Of a stretch of 64,000 nt of DNA, positions 38,208-53,404 are shown piece after piece. A program made the position numbers and the translations under genes. Source of the stretch: Lineus longissimus (taxonomy: Eukaryota; Nemertea; Pilidiophora; Heteronemertea; Lineidae); the NCBI RefSeq assembly GCF_910592395.1, contig NC_088312.1, positions 16,811,292-16,875,291 of the forward strand, in the 5' to 3' direction. Positions within the stretch are counted from its first letter, which is position 1, and the number at the start of each line of letters is the position of its first letter. Under the pieces are notes generated by a model. It was not told the origin of the DNA and searched no databases. It worked only from the letters and a program-made list of their open reading frames with translations.

Positions 38208-40507
38208 CACTCTGATTATTGTTTTCATTATTATCGTCATATTTATTTGTTTATGTTGTGAATTATATACATTTGTTTTCATGCGTATATAATGGTTACG
38301 TATTATAAACGCCTATTATACTGGTTTCATTCACTCCGGATTTGATTGATTCCTTGTATCCTCATTCCTAGTATCCATTACCGATTAAGTACAGTAATAT
38401 CTTGATACAATCACACTCTGATTATTGTTTTCATTATTATCGTCATATTTATTTGTTTAGGTAGTGAATTATATACATTTGTTTTCATATTCTTTATGCG
38501 TATATATGGTATTATAAACGCCTATTATACTTTCGCTTAGTCGTAATATTCAGCTATATGGTTTCATTCACTCCGTCAAACCTTGAGTTTTATCGGTAGG
38601 CATATTGTGATTTGATTGATTCCTTGTATCCTCATTCCTAGTATCCTTATTATTACCGATTAAGTACAGGAATATCTTGATACAATCACACTCTGATTAT
38701 TGTTTTCATTATTATCGTCATATTTATTTGTTAAGGTAGTGAATTATATACATTTGTTTTCATATTCTTTATGCGTATATATGGTTAAGTATTATAAACG
38801 CCTATTATACTTTCGCTTAGTCGTAATATTCAGCTATATGGTTTCATTCACTCCGTCAAACCTTGAGTTTTATCGGTAGGCATATTGTGATTTGATTGAT
38901 TCCTTGTATCCTCATTCCTAGTATCCTTATTATTACCGATTAAGTACAGGAATATCTTGATACAATCACACTCTGATTATTGTTTTCATTATTATCGTCA
39001 TATTTATTTGTTTAGGTAGTGAATTATATACATTTGTTTTCATATTCTTTATGCGTATATATGTTTAGGTATTATAAACGCCTATTATACTTTCGCTTAG
39101 TCGTAATATTCAGCTATATGGTTTCATTCACTCCGTCAAACCTTGAGTTTTATCGATAGGCATATTGTGATTTGATTGATTCCTAGTATCCTCATTCCTA
39201 GTATCCTTATTATTACCGATTAAGTACAGTAATATCTTGATACAATCACACTCTGATTATTGTTTTCATTATTATCGTCATTTTTATTTGTTTATGTTGT
39301 GAATTATATACATTTGTTTTCATGCGTATATAATGGTTACGTATTATAAACGCCTATTATACTGGTTTCATTCACTCCGGATTTGATTGATTCCTTGTAT
39401 CCTCATTCCAAGTATCCATTACCGATTAAGTACAGTAATATCTTGATACAATCACACTCTGATTATTGTTTTCATTATTATCGTCATATTTATTTGTTTA
39501 GCTAGTGAATTATATACATTTGTTTTCATATTCTTTATGCGTATATATGATTAGGTATTATAAACGCCTATTATACTTTCGCTTAGTCGTAATATTCAGC
39601 TATATGGTTTCATTCACTCCGTCAAACCTTGAGTTTTATCGATAGGCATATTGTGATTTGATTGATTCCTAGTATCCTCATTCCTAGTATCCTTATTATT
39701 ACCGATTAAGTACAGTAATATCTTGATACAATCACAATCTGATTATTGTTTTCATTATTATCGTCATATTTATTTGTTTATGTTGTGAATTATATACATT
39801 TGTTTTCATGCGTAAATAATGGTTACGTATTATAAACGCCTATTATACTGGTTTCATTCACTCCGGATTTGATTGATTCCTTGTATCCTCATTCCTAGTA
39901 TCCATTACCGATTAAGTACAGTAATATCTTGATACAATCACACTCTGATTATTGTTTTCATTATTATCGTCATATTTATTTGTTAAGGTAGTGAATTATA
40001 TACATTTGTTTTCATATTCTTTATGCGTATATATGGTTAGGTATTATAAACGCCTATTATACTTTCGCTTAGTCGTAATATTCAGCTATATGGTTTCATT
40101 CACTCCGTCAAACCTTGAGTTTTATCGATAGGTATATTGTGATTTGATTGATTCCTAGTATCCTCATTCCTAGTATCCTCATTCCTAGTATCCTTATTAT
40201 TATCGATTAAGCACAGTAATATCTTGATACAATCACACTCTGATTATTGTTTTCATTATTATCGTCATATTTATTTGTTTATGTTGTCAATTATATACAT
40301 TTGTTTTCATGCGTATATAATGGTTACGTATTATAAACGCCTATTATACTTTCGCTTAGTCGTAATATTCAGCTATATGGTTTCATTCACTACGTCAAAC
40401 CTTGAGTTTTATCGATAGGCATATTGTGATTTGATTGATTCCTAGTATCCTCATTCCTAGTATCCTTATTATTACCGATTAAGTACAGTAATATCTTGAT
40501 ACAATCA
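38208..40507 (+). repeat. Core plus tail module, standard (2,300 bp)
   Basis: Monomers: 206, 275, 280, 280, 206, 280, 206, 295, 272. It carries gcgtaaataatgg (a at 39815), shared with 20573, 33677 and 55984 only. Terminal chimera at 40236-40507. Confidence 0.87.
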
Positions 40508-43442
40508 CACTCTGATTATTGTTTTCATTATTATCGTCATTTTTATTTGTTTATGTTGTGAATTATATACATTTGTTTTCATGCGTATATAATGGTTACG
40601 TATTATAAACGCCTATTATACTGGTTTCATTCACTCCGGATTTGATTGATTCCTTGTATCCTCATTCCAAGTATCCATTACCGATTAAGTACAGTAATAT
40701 CTTGATACAATCACACTCTGATTATTGTTTTCATTATTATCGTCATATTTATTTGTTTAGCTAGTGAATTATATACATTTGTTTTCATATTCTTTATGCG
40801 TATATATGATTAGGTATTATAAACGCCTATTATACTTTCGCTTAGTCGTAATATTCAGCTATATGGTTTCATTCACTCCGTCAAACCTTGAGTTTTATCG
40901 ATAGGCATATCGTGATTTGATTGATTCCTTGTATCCTCATTCCTAGTATACAGTAATATATTGATACAATTGCACTCATTATCGTCACATTTATTTATTC
41001 ACTCCGTCAAACCTTGAGTTTTATCGATAGGCATATTGTGATTTGATTTATTCCTAGTATCCTCATTCATAGTATCCTTATTATTATCGATTAAGTACAG
41101 TAATATCTTGATACAATCACACTCTGATTATTGTTTTCATTATTATCGTCATATTTATTTGTTTATGTTGTGAATTATATACATTTGTTTTCATATTCTT
41201 TATGCGTATATATGTTTAGGTATTATAAACGCCTATTATACTTTCGCTTAGTCGTAATATTCAGCTATATGGTTTCATTCACTCCGTCAAACCTTGAGTT
41301 TTATCGATAGGCATATTGTGATTTGATTGATTCCTAGTATCCTCATTCCTAGTATCCTTATTATTACCGATTAAGTACAGTAATATCTTGATACAATCAC
41401 ACTCTGTTTATTGTTTTCATTATTATCGTCATTTTTATTTGTTTATGTTGTGAATTATATACATTTGTTTTCATGCGTATATAATGGTTACGTATTATAA
41501 ACGCCTATTATACTGGTTTCATTCACTCCGGATTTGATTGATTCCTTGTATCCTCATTCCAAGTATCCATTACCGATTAAGTACAGTAATATCTTGATAC
41601 AATCACACTCTGATTATTGTTTTCATTATTATCGTCATATTTATTTGTTTAGCTAGTGAATTATATACATTTGTTTTCATATTCTTTATGCGTATATATG
41701 ATTAGGTATTATAAACGCCTATTATACTTTCGCTTAGTCGTAATATTCAGCTATATGGTTTCATTCACTCCGTCAAACCTTGAGTTTTATCGATAGGCAT
41801 ATCGTGATTTGATTGATTCCTTGTATCCTCATTCATAGTATACAGTAATATATTGATACAATTGCACTCATTATCGTCACATTTATTTATTCACTCCGTC
41901 AAACCTTGAGTTTTATCGATAGGCATATTGTGATTTGATTTATTCCTAGTATCCTCATTCATAGTATCCTTATTATTATCGATTAAGTACAGTAATATCT
42001 TGATACAATCACACTCTGATTATTGTTTTCATTATTATCGTCATATTTATTTGTTTATGTTGTGAATTATATACATTTGTTTTCATGCGTATATAATGGT
42101 TACACCTATTATACTGGTTTCATTCACTCCGGATTTGATTGATTCCTTGTATCCTCATTCCTAGTATCCATTACCGATTAAGTACAGTAATATCTTGATA
42201 CAATCACACTCTGATTATTGTTTTCATTATTATCGTCATATTTATTTGTTTATGTTGTGAATTATATACATTTGTTTTCATGCGTATATAATGGTTACGC
42301 CTATTATACTGGTTTCATTCACTCCGGATTTGATTGATTCCTTGTATCCTCATTCCTAGTATCCATTACCGATTAAGTACAGTAATATCTTGATACAATC
42401 ACACTCTGATTATTGTTTTCATTATTATCGTCATATTTATTTGTTTATGTTGTGAATTATATACATTTGTTTTCATGCGTATATAATGGTTACGTATTAT
42501 AAACGCCTATTATACTGGTTTCATTCACTCCGGATTTGATTGATTCCTTGTATCCTCATTCCTAGTATCCATTACCGATTAAGTACAGTAATATCTTGAT
42601 ACAATCACACTCTGATTATTGTTTTCATTATTATCGTCATATTTATTTGTTTAGGTAGTGAATTATATACATTTGTTTTCATATTCTTTATGCGTATATA
42701 TGGTATTATAAACGCCTATTATACTTTCGCTTAGTCGTAATATTCAGCTATATGGTTTCATTCACTCCGTCAAACCTTGAGTTTTATCGGTAGGCATATT
42801 GTGATTTGATTGATTCCTTGTATCCTCATTCCTAGTATCCTTATTATTACCGATTAAGTACAGGAATATCTTGATACAATCACACTCTGATTATTGTTTT
42901 CATTGTTATCGTCATATTTATTTGTTAAGGTAGTGAATTATATACATTTGTTTTCATATTCTTTATGCGTATATATGGTTAAGTATTATAAACGCCTATT
43001 ATACTTTCGCTTAGTCGTAATATTCAGCTATATGGTTTCATTCACTCCGTCAAACCTTGAGTTTTATCGGTAGGCATATTGTGATTTGATTGATTCCTTG
43101 TATCCTCATTCCTAGTATCCTTATTATTACCGATTAAGTACAGGAATATCTTGATACAATCACACTCTGATTATTGTTTTCATTATTATCGTCATATTTA
43201 TTTGTTTAGGTAGTGAATTATATACATTTGTTTTCATATTCTTTATGCGTATATATGTTTAGGTATTATAAACGCCTATTATACTTTCGCTTAGTCGTAA
43301 TATTCAGCTATATGGTTTCATTCACTCCGTCAAACCTTGAGTTTTATCGATAGGCATATTGTGATTTGATTGATTCCTAGTATCCTCATTCCTAGTATCC
43401 TTATTATTACCGATTAAGTACAGTAATATCTTGATACAATCA
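40508..43442 (+). repeat. 2,935-bp tandem unit 1: beta variant plus core
   Basis: Monomers: 206, 259t, 147, 280, 206, 259t, 147, 195, 195, then core 206, 275, 280, 280. Compared with standard beta it lacks one 206-bp monomer. Private bases shared with unit 2 are t at 41407 (cactctgttta) and g at 42905 (cattgttatc). Bases c at 40911, t at 40930 and a at 42104 differ from unit 2. Confidence 0.88.
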
Positions 43443-46377
43443 CACTCTGATTATTGTTTTCATTATTATCGTCATTTTTATTTGTTTATGTTGTGAATTA
43501 TATACATTTGTTTTCATGCGTATATAATGGTTACGTATTATAAACGCCTATTATACTGGTTTCATTCACTCCGGATTTGATTGATTCCTTGTATCCTCAT
43601 TCCAAGTATCCATTACCGATTAAGTACAGTAATATCTTGATACAATCACACTCTGATTATTGTTTTCATTATTATCGTCATATTTATTTGTTTAGCTAGT
43701 GAATTATATACATTTGTTTTCATATTCTTTATGCGTATATATGATTAGGTATTATAAACGCCTATTATACTTTCGCTTAGTCGTAATATTCAGCTATATG
43801 GTTTCATTCACTCCGTCAAACCTTGAGTTTTATCGATAGGCATATTGTGATTTGATTGATTCCTAGTATCCTCATTCCTAGTATACAGTAATATATTGAT
43901 ACAATTGCACTCATTATCGTCACATTTATTTATTCACTCCGTCAAACCTTGAGTTTTATCGATAGGCATATTGTGATTTGATTTATTCCTAGTATCCTCA
44001 TTCATAGTATCCTTATTATTATCGATTAAGTACAGTAATATCTTGATACAATCACACTCTGATTATTGTTTTCATTATTATCGTCATATTTATTTGTTTA
44101 TGTTGTGAATTATATACATTTGTTTTCATATTCTTTATGCGTATATATGTTTAGGTATTATAAACGCCTATTATACTTTCGCTTAGTCGTAATATTCAGC
44201 TATATGGTTTCATTCACTCCGTCAAACCTTGAGTTTTATCGATAGGCATATTGTGATTTGATTGATTCCTAGTATCCTCATTCCTAGTATCCTTATTATT
44301 ACCGATTAAGTACAGTAATATCTTGATACAATCACACTCTGTTTATTGTTTTCATTATTATCGTCATTTTTATTTGTTTATGTTGTGAATTATATACATT
44401 TGTTTTCATGCGTATATAATGGTTACGTATTATAAACGCCTATTATACTGGTTTCATTCACTCCGGATTTGATTGATTCCTTGTATCCTCATTCCAAGTA
44501 TCCATTACCGATTAAGTACAGTAATATCTTGATACAATCACACTCTGATTATTGTTTTCATTATTATCGTCATATTTATTTGTTTAGCTAGTGAATTATA
44601 TACATTTGTTTTCATATTCTTTATGCGTATATATGATTAGGTATTATAAACGCCTATTATACTTTCGCTTAGTCGTAATATTCAGCTATATGGTTTCATT
44701 CACTCCGTCAAACCTTGAGTTTTATCGATAGGCATATCGTGATTTGATTGATTCCTTGTATCCTCATTCATAGTATACAGTAATATATTGATACAATTGC
44801 ACTCATTATCGTCACATTTATTTATTCACTCCGTCAAACCTTGAGTTTTATCGATAGGCATATTGTGATTTGATTTATTCCTAGTATCCTCATTCATAGT
44901 ATCCTTATTATTATCGATTAAGTACAGTAATATCTTGATACAATCACACTCTGATTATTGTTTTCATTATTATCGTCATATTTATTTGTTTATGTTGTGA
45001 ATTATATACATTTGTTTTCATGCGTATATAATGGTTACGCCTATTATACTGGTTTCATTCACTCCGGATTTGATTGATTCCTTGTATCCTCATTCCTAGT
45101 ATCCATTACCGATTAAGTACAGTAATATCTTGATACAATCACACTCTGATTATTGTTTTCATTATTATCGTCATATTTATTTGTTTATGTTGTGAATTAT
45201 ATACATTTGTTTTCATGCGTATATAATGGTTACGCCTATTATACTGGTTTCATTCACTCCGGATTTGATTGATTCCTTGTATCCTCATTCCTAGTATCCA
45301 TTACCGATTAAGTACAGTAATATCTTGATACAATCACACTCTGATTATTGTTTTCATTATTATCGTCATATTTATTTGTTTATGTTGTGAATTATATACA
45401 TTTGTTTTCATGCGTATATAATGGTTACGTATTATAAACGCCTATTATACTGGTTTCATTCACTCCGGATTTGATTGATTCCTTGTATCCTCATTCCTAG
45501 TATCCATTACCGATTAAGTACAGTAATATCTTGATACAATCACACTCTGATTATTGTTTTCATTATTATCGTCATATTTATTTGTTTAGGTAGTGAATTA
45601 TATACATTTGTTTTCATATTCTTTATGCGTATATATGGTATTATAAACGCCTATTATACTTTCGCTTAGTCGTAATATTCAGCTATATGGTTTCATTCAC
45701 TCCGTCAAACCTTGAGTTTTATCGGTAGGCATATTGTGATTTGATTGATTCCTTGTATCCTCATTCCTAGTATCCTTATTATTACCGATTAAGTACAGGA
45801 ATATCTTGATACAATCACACTCTGATTATTGTTTTCATTGTTATCGTCATATTTATTTGTTAAGGTAGTGAATTATATACATTTGTTTTCATATTCTTTA
45901 TGCGTATATATGGTTAAGTATTATAAACGCCTATTATACTTTCGCTTAGTCGTAATATTCAGCTATATGGTTTCATTCACTCCGTCAAACCTTGAGTTTT
46001 ATCGGTAGGCATATTGTGATTTGATTGATTCCTTGTATCCTCATTCCTAGTATCCTTATTATTACCGATTAAGTACAGGAATATCTTGATACAATCACAC
46101 TCTGATTATTGTTTTCATTATTATCGTCATATTTATTTGTTTAGGTAGTGAATTATATACATTTGTTTTCATATTCTTTATGCGTATATATGTTTAGGTA
46201 TTATAAACGCCTATTATACTTTCGCTTAGTCGTAATATTCAGCTATATGGTTTCATTCACTCCGTCAAACCTTGAGTTTTATCGATAGGCATATTGTGAT
46301 TTGATTGATTCCTAGTATCCTCATTCCTAGTATCCTTATTATTACCGATTAAGTACAGTAATATCTTGATACAATCA
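43443..46377 (+). repeat. 2,935-bp tandem unit 2: beta variant plus core
   Basis: Identical monomer order and exactly the same length as unit 1. I found three substitutions between the two units, at 43846, 43865 and 45039. Its first 259-bp monomer (43649-43907) carries L-like catattgtgatt and cctag in place of the usual 259t markers, suggesting a short conversion tract. It shares t at 44342 and g at 45840 with unit 1. Confidence 0.88.
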
Positions 46378-47636
46378 CACTCTGATTATTGTTTTCATTA
46401 TTATCGTCATTTTTATTTGTTTATGTTGTGAATTATATACATTTGTTTTCATGCGTATATAATGGTTACGTATTATAAACGCCTATTATACTGGTTTCAT
46501 TCACTCCGGATTTGATTGATTCCTTGTATCCTCATTCCAAGTATCCATTACCGATTAAGTACAGTAATATCTTGATACAATCACACTCTGATTATTGTTT
46601 TCATTATTATCGTCATATTTATTTGTTTAGCTAGTGAATTATATACATTTGTTTTCATATTCTTTATGCGTATATATGATTAGGTATTATAAACGCCTAT
46701 TATACTTTCGCTTAGTCGTAATATTCAGCTATATGGTTTCATTCACTCCGTCAAACCTTGAGTTTTATCGATAGGCATATTGTGATTTGATTGATTCCTA
46801 GTATCCTCATTCCTAGTATCCTTATTATTACCGATTAAGTACAGTAATATCTTGATACAATCACAATCTGATTATTGTTTTCATTATTATCGTCATATTT
46901 ATTTGTTTATGTTGTGAATTATATACATTTGTTTTCATGCGTATATAATGGTTACGTATTATAAACGCCTATTATACTGGTTTCATTCACTCCGGATTTG
47001 ATTGATTCCTTGTATCCTCATTCCTAGTATCCATTACCGATTAAGTACAGTAATATCTTGATACAATCACACTCTGATTATTGTTTTCATTATTATCGTC
47101 ATATTTATTTGTTAAGGTAGTGAATTATATACATTTGTTTTCATATTCTTTATGCGTATATATGGTTAGGTATTATAAACGCCTATTATACTTTCGCTTA
47201 GTCGTAATATTCAGCTATATGGTTTCATTCACTCCGTCAAACCTTGAGTTTTATCGATAGGTATATTGTGATTTGATTGATTCCTAGTATCCTCATTCCT
47301 AGTATCCTCATTCCTAGTATCCTTATTATTATCGATTAAGCACAGTAATATCTTGATACAATCACACTCTGATTATTGTTTTCATTATTATCGTCATATT
47401 TATTTGTTTATGTTGTCAATTATATACATTTGTTTTCATGCGTATATAATGGTTACGTATTATAAACGCCTATTATACTTTCGCTTAGTCGTAATATTCA
47501 GCTATATGGTTTCATTCACTACGTCAAACCTTGAGTTTTATCGATAGGCATATTGTGATTTGATTGATTCCTAGTATCCTCATTCCTAGTATCCTTATTA
47601 TTACCGATTAAGTACAGTAATATCTTGATACAATCA
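45337..47636 (+). repeat. Core plus tail module, standard (2,300 bp)
   Basis: Its core part (45337-46377) is also the end of the second 2,935-bp unit. The tail 206, 280, 206, 295, 272 follows, ending with the chimera at 47365-47636. Confidence 0.87.
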
Positions 47637-49465
47637 CACTCTGATTATTGTTTTCATTATTATCGTCATATTTATTTGTTTAGCTAGTGAATTATATACA
47701 TTTGTTTTCATATTCTTTATGCGTATATATGATTAGGTATTATAAACGCCTATTATACTTTCGCTTAGTCGTAATATTCAGCTATATGGTTTCATTCACT
47801 CCGTCAAACCTTGAGTTTTATCGATAGGCATATCGTGATTTGATTGATTCCTTGTATCCTCATTCCTAGTATACAGTAATATATTGATACAATTGCACTC
47901 ATTATCGTCACATTTATTTATTCACTCCGTCAAACCTTGAGTTTTATCGATAGGCATATTGTGATTTAATTTATTCCTAGTATCCTCATTCATAGTATCC
48001 TTATTATTATCGATTAAGTACAGTAATATCTTGATACAATCACACTCTGATTATTGTTTTCATTATTATCGTCATATTTATTTGTTTATGTTGTGAATTA
48101 TATACATTTGTTTTCATGCGTATATAATGGTTACGTATTATAAACGCCTATTATACTGGTTTCATTCACTCCGGATTTGATTGATTCCTTGTATCCTCAT
48201 TCCTAGTATCCATTACCGATTAAGTACAGTAATATCTTGATACAATCACACTCTGATTATTGTTTTCATTATTATCGTCATATTTATTTGTTTAGGTAGT
48301 GAATTATATACATTTGTTTTCATATTCTTTATGCGTATATATGTTTAGGTATTATAAACGCCTATTATACTTTCGCTTAATCACACTCTGATTATTGTTT
48401 TCATTATTATCGTCATATTTATTTGTTTAGGTAGTGAATTATATACATTTGTTTTCATATTCTTTATGCGTATATATGTTTAGGTATTATAAACGCCTAT
48501 TATACTTTCGCTTAGTCGTAATATTCAGCTATATGGTTTCATTCACTCCGTCAAACCTTGAGTTTTATCGATAGGCATATTGTGATTTGATTGATTCCTA
48601 GTATCCTCATTCCTAGTATCCTTATTATTACCGATTAAGTACAGTAATATCTTGATACAATCACACTCTGATTATTGTTTTCATTATTATCGTCATTTTT
48701 ATTTGTTTATGTTGTGAATTATATACATTTGTTTTCATGCGTATATAATGGTTACGTATTATAAACGCCTATTATACTGGTTTCATTCACTCCGGATTTG
48801 ATTGATTCCTTGTATCCTCATTCCAAGTATCCATTACCGATTAAGTACAGTAATATCTTGATACAATCACACTCTGATTATTGTTTTCATTATTATCGTC
48901 ATATTTATTTGTTTAGCTAGTGAATTATATACATTTGTTTTCATATTCTTTATGCGTATATATGATTAGGTATTATAAACGCCTATTATACTTTCGCTTA
49001 GTCGTAATATTCAGCTATATGGTTTCATTCACTCCGTCAAACCTTGAGTTTTATCGATAGGCATATCGTGATTTGATTGATTCCTTGTATCCTCATTCAT
49101 AGTATACAGTAATATATTGATACAATTGCACTCATTATCGTCACATTTATTTATTCACTCCGTCAAACCTTGAGTTTTATCGATAGGCATATTGTGATTT
49201 GATTTATTCCTAGTATCCTCATTCATAGTATCCATTACCGATTAAGTACAGTAATATCTTGATACAATCACACTCTGATTATTGTTTTCATTATTATCGT
49301 CATATTTATTTGTTTATGTTGTGAATTATATACATTTGTTTTCATGCGTATATAATGGTTACGCCTATTATACTGGTTTCATTCACTCCGGATTTGATTG
49401 ATTCCTTGTATCCTCATTCCTAGTATCCATTACCGATTAAGTACAGTAATATCTTGATACAATCA
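47637..49465 (+). repeat. Alpha head module, extended variant (1,829 bp)
   Basis: Monomers: 259t, 147, 206, 135, 280, 206, 259t, 142, 195. The final remnant is 142 bp because it has catagtatccattaccg, an S-type 5-bp loss, so it switches from the 147 class into S. An S195 follows. A private gatttaattta lies at 47964-47974. Confidence 0.86.
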
Positions 49466-51765
49466 CACTCTGATTATTGTTTTCATTATTATCGTCATAT
49501 TTATTTGTTTATGTTGTGAATTATATACATTTGTTTTCATGCGTATATAATGGTTACGTATTATAAACGCCTATTATACTGGTTTCATTCACTCCGGATT
49601 TGATTGATTCCTTGTATCCTCATTCCTAGTATCCATTACCGATTAAGTACAGTAATATCTTGATACAATCACACTCTGATTATTGTTTTCATTATTATCG
49701 TCATATTTATTTGTTTATGTAGTGAATTATATACATTTGTTTTCATATTCTTTATGCGTATATATGGTATTATAAACGCCTATTATACTTTCGCTTAGTC
49801 GTAATATTCAGCTATATGGTTTCATTCACTCCGTCAAACCTTGAGTTTTATCGGTAGGCATATTGTGATTTGATTGATTCCTTGTATCCTCATTCCTAGT
49901 ATCCTTATTATTACCGATTAAGTACAGGAATATCTTGATACAATCACACTCTGATTATTGTTTTCATTGTTATCGTCATATTTATTTGTTAAGGTAGTGA
50001 ATTATATACATTTGTTTTCATATTCTTTATGCGTATATATGGTTAAGTATTATAAACGCCTATTATACTTTCGCTTAGTCGTAATATTCAGCTATATGGT
50101 TTCATTCACTCCGTCAAACCTTGAGTTTTATCGGTAGGCATATTGTGATTTGATTGATTCCTTGTATCCTCATTCCTAGTATCCTTATTATTACCGATTA
50201 AGTACAGGAATATCTTCATACAATCACACTCTGATTATTGTTTTCATTATTATCGTCATATTTATTTGTTTAGGTAGTGAATTATATACATTTGTTTTCA
50301 TATTCTTTATGCGTATATATGTTTAGGTATTATAAACGCCTATTATACTTTCGCTTAGTCGTAATATTCAGCTATATGGTTTCATTCACTCCGTCAAACC
50401 TTGAGTTTTATCGATAGGCATATTGTGATTTGATTGATTCCTAGTATCCTCATTCCTAGTATCCTTATTATTACCGATTAAGTACAGTAATATCTTGATA
50501 CAATCACACTCTGATTATTGTTTTCATTATTATCGTCATTTTTATTTGTTTATGTTGTGAATTATATACATTTGTTTTCATGCGTATATAATGGTTACGT
50601 ATTATAAACGCCTATTATACTGGTTTCATTCACTCCGGATTTGATTGATTCCTTGTATCCTCATTCCAAGTATCCATTACCGATTAAGTACAGTAATATC
50701 TTGATACAATCACACTCTGATTATTGTTTTCATTATTATCGTCATATTTATTTGTTTAGCTAGTGAATTATATACATTTGTTTTCATATTCTTTATGCGT
50801 ATATATGATTAGGTATTATAAACGCCTATTATACTTTCGCTTAGTCGTAATATTCAGCTATATGGTTTCATTCACTCCGTCAAACCTTGAGTTTTATCGA
50901 TAGGCATATTGTAATTTGATTGATTCCTAGTATCCTCATTCCTAGTATCCTTATTATTACCGATTAAGTACAGTAATATCTTGATACAATCACAATCTGA
51001 TTATTGTTTTCATTATTATCGTCATATTTATTTGTTTATGTTGTGAATTATATACATTTGTTTTCATGCGTATATAATGGTTACGTATTATAAACGCCTA
51101 TTATACTGGTTTCATTCACTCCGGATTTGATTGATTCCTTGTATCCTCATTCCTAGTATCCATTACCGATTAAGTACAGTAATATCTTGATACAATCACA
51201 CTCTGATTATTGTTTTCATTATTATCGTCATATTTATTTGTTAAGGTAGTGAATTATATACATTTGTTTTCATATTCTTTATGCGTATATATGGTTAGGT
51301 ATTATAAACGCCTATTATACTTTCGCTTAGTCGTAATATTCAGCTATATGGTTTCATTCACTCCGTCAAACCTTGAGTTTTATCGATAGGTATATTGTGA
51401 TTTGATTGATTCCTAGTATCCTCATTCCTAGTATCCTCATTCCTAGTATCCTTATTATTATCGATTAAGCACAGTAATATCTTGATACAATCACACTCTG
51501 ATTATTGTTTTCATTATTATCGTCATATTTATTTGTTTATGTTGTCAATTATATACATTTGTTTTCATGCGTATATAATGGTTACGTATTATAAACGCCT
51601 ATTATACTTTCGCTTAGTCGTAATATTCAGCTATATGGTTTCATTCACTCCGTCAAACCTTGAGTTTTATCGATAGGCATATTGTGATTTGATTGATTCC
51701 TAGTATCCTCATTCCTAGTATCCTTATTATTACCGATTAAGTACAGTAATATCTTGATACAATCA
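49466..51765 (+). repeat. Core plus tail module, standard (2,300 bp)
   Basis: Nine monomers in standard order. It shares g at 49969 (cattgttatc) with the two 2,935-bp units upstream, linking it to their lineage. Private changes: atcttcatac near 50211-50220 and ttgtaatttg near 50909. Chimera at 51494-51765. Confidence 0.87.
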
Positions 51766-53404
51766 CACTCTGATTATTGTTTTCATTATTATCGTCATAT
51801 TTATTTGTTTAGCTAGTGAATTATATACATTTGTTTTCATATTCTTTATGCGTATATATGATTAGGTATTATAAACGCCTATTATACTTTCGCTTAGTCG
51901 TAATATTCAGCTATATGGTTTCATTCACTCCGTCAAACCTTGAGTTTTATCGATAGGCATATCGTGATTTGATTGATTCCTTGTATCCTCATTCCTAGTA
52001 TACAGTAATATATTGATACAATTGCACTCATTATCGTCACATTTATTTATTCACTCCGTCAAACCTTGAGTTTTATCGATAGGCATATTGTGATTTGATT
52101 TATTCCTAGTATCCTCATTCATAGTATCCTTATTATTATCGATTAAGTACAGTAATATCTTGATACAATCACACTCTGATTATTGTTTTCATTATTATCG
52201 TCATATTTATTTGTTTATGTTGTGAATTATATACATTTGTTTTCATGCGTATATAATGGTTACGTATTATAAACGCCTATTATACTGGTTTCATTCACTC
52301 CGGATTTGATTGATTCCTTGTATCCTCATTCCTAGTATCCATTACCGATTAAGTACAGTAATATCTTGATACAATCACACTCTGATTATTGTTTTCATTA
52401 TTATCGTCATATTTATTTGTTTAGGTAGTGAATTATATACATTTGTTTTCATATTCTTTATGCGTATATATGTTTAGGTATTATAAACGCCTATTATACT
52501 TTCGCTTAATCACACTCTGATTATTGTTTTCATTATTATCGTCATATTTATTTGTTTAGGTAGTGAATTATATACATTTGTTTTCATATTCTTTATGCGT
52601 ATATATGTTTAGGTATTATAAACGCCTATTATACTTTCGCTTAGTCGTAATATTCAGCTATATGGTTTCATTCACTCCGTCAAACCTTGAGTTTTATCGA
52701 TAGGCATATTGTGATTTGATTGATTCCTAGTATCCTCATTCCTAGTATCCTTATTATTACCGATTAAGTACAGTAATATCTTGATACAATCACACTCTGA
52801 TTATTGTTTTCATTATTATCGTCATTTTTATTTGTTTATGTTGTGAATTATATACATTTGTTTTCATGCGTATATAATGGTTACGTATTATAAACGCCTA
52901 TTATACTGGTTTCATTCACTCCGGATTTGATTGATTCCTTGTATCCTCATTCCAAGTATCCATTACCGATTAAGTACAGTAATATCTTGATACAATCACA
53001 CTCTGATTATTGTTTTCATTATTATCGTCATATTTATTTGTTTAGCTAGTGAATTATATACATTTGTTTTCATATTCTTTATGCGTATATATGATTAGGT
53101 ATTATAAACGCCTATTATACTTTCGCTTAGTCGTAATATTCAGCTATATGGTTTCATTCACTCCGTCAAACCTTGAGTTTTATCGATAGGCATATCGTGA
53201 TTTGATTGATTCCTTGTATCCTCATTCATAGTATACAGTAATATATTGATACAATTGCACTCATTATCGTCACATTTATTTATTCACTCCGTCAAACCTT
53301 GAGTTTTATCGATAGGCATATTGTGATTTGATTTATTCCTAGTATCCTCATTCATAGTATCCTTATTATTATCGATTAAGTACAGTAATATCTTGATACA
53401 ATCA
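51766..53404 (+). repeat. Alpha head module, copy 3 (1,639 bp)
   Basis: Monomers: 259t, 147, 206, 135, 280, 206, 259t, 147, the same order and length as 26874-28512. The 135-bp truncated monomer lies at 52378-52512. Confidence 0.88.
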
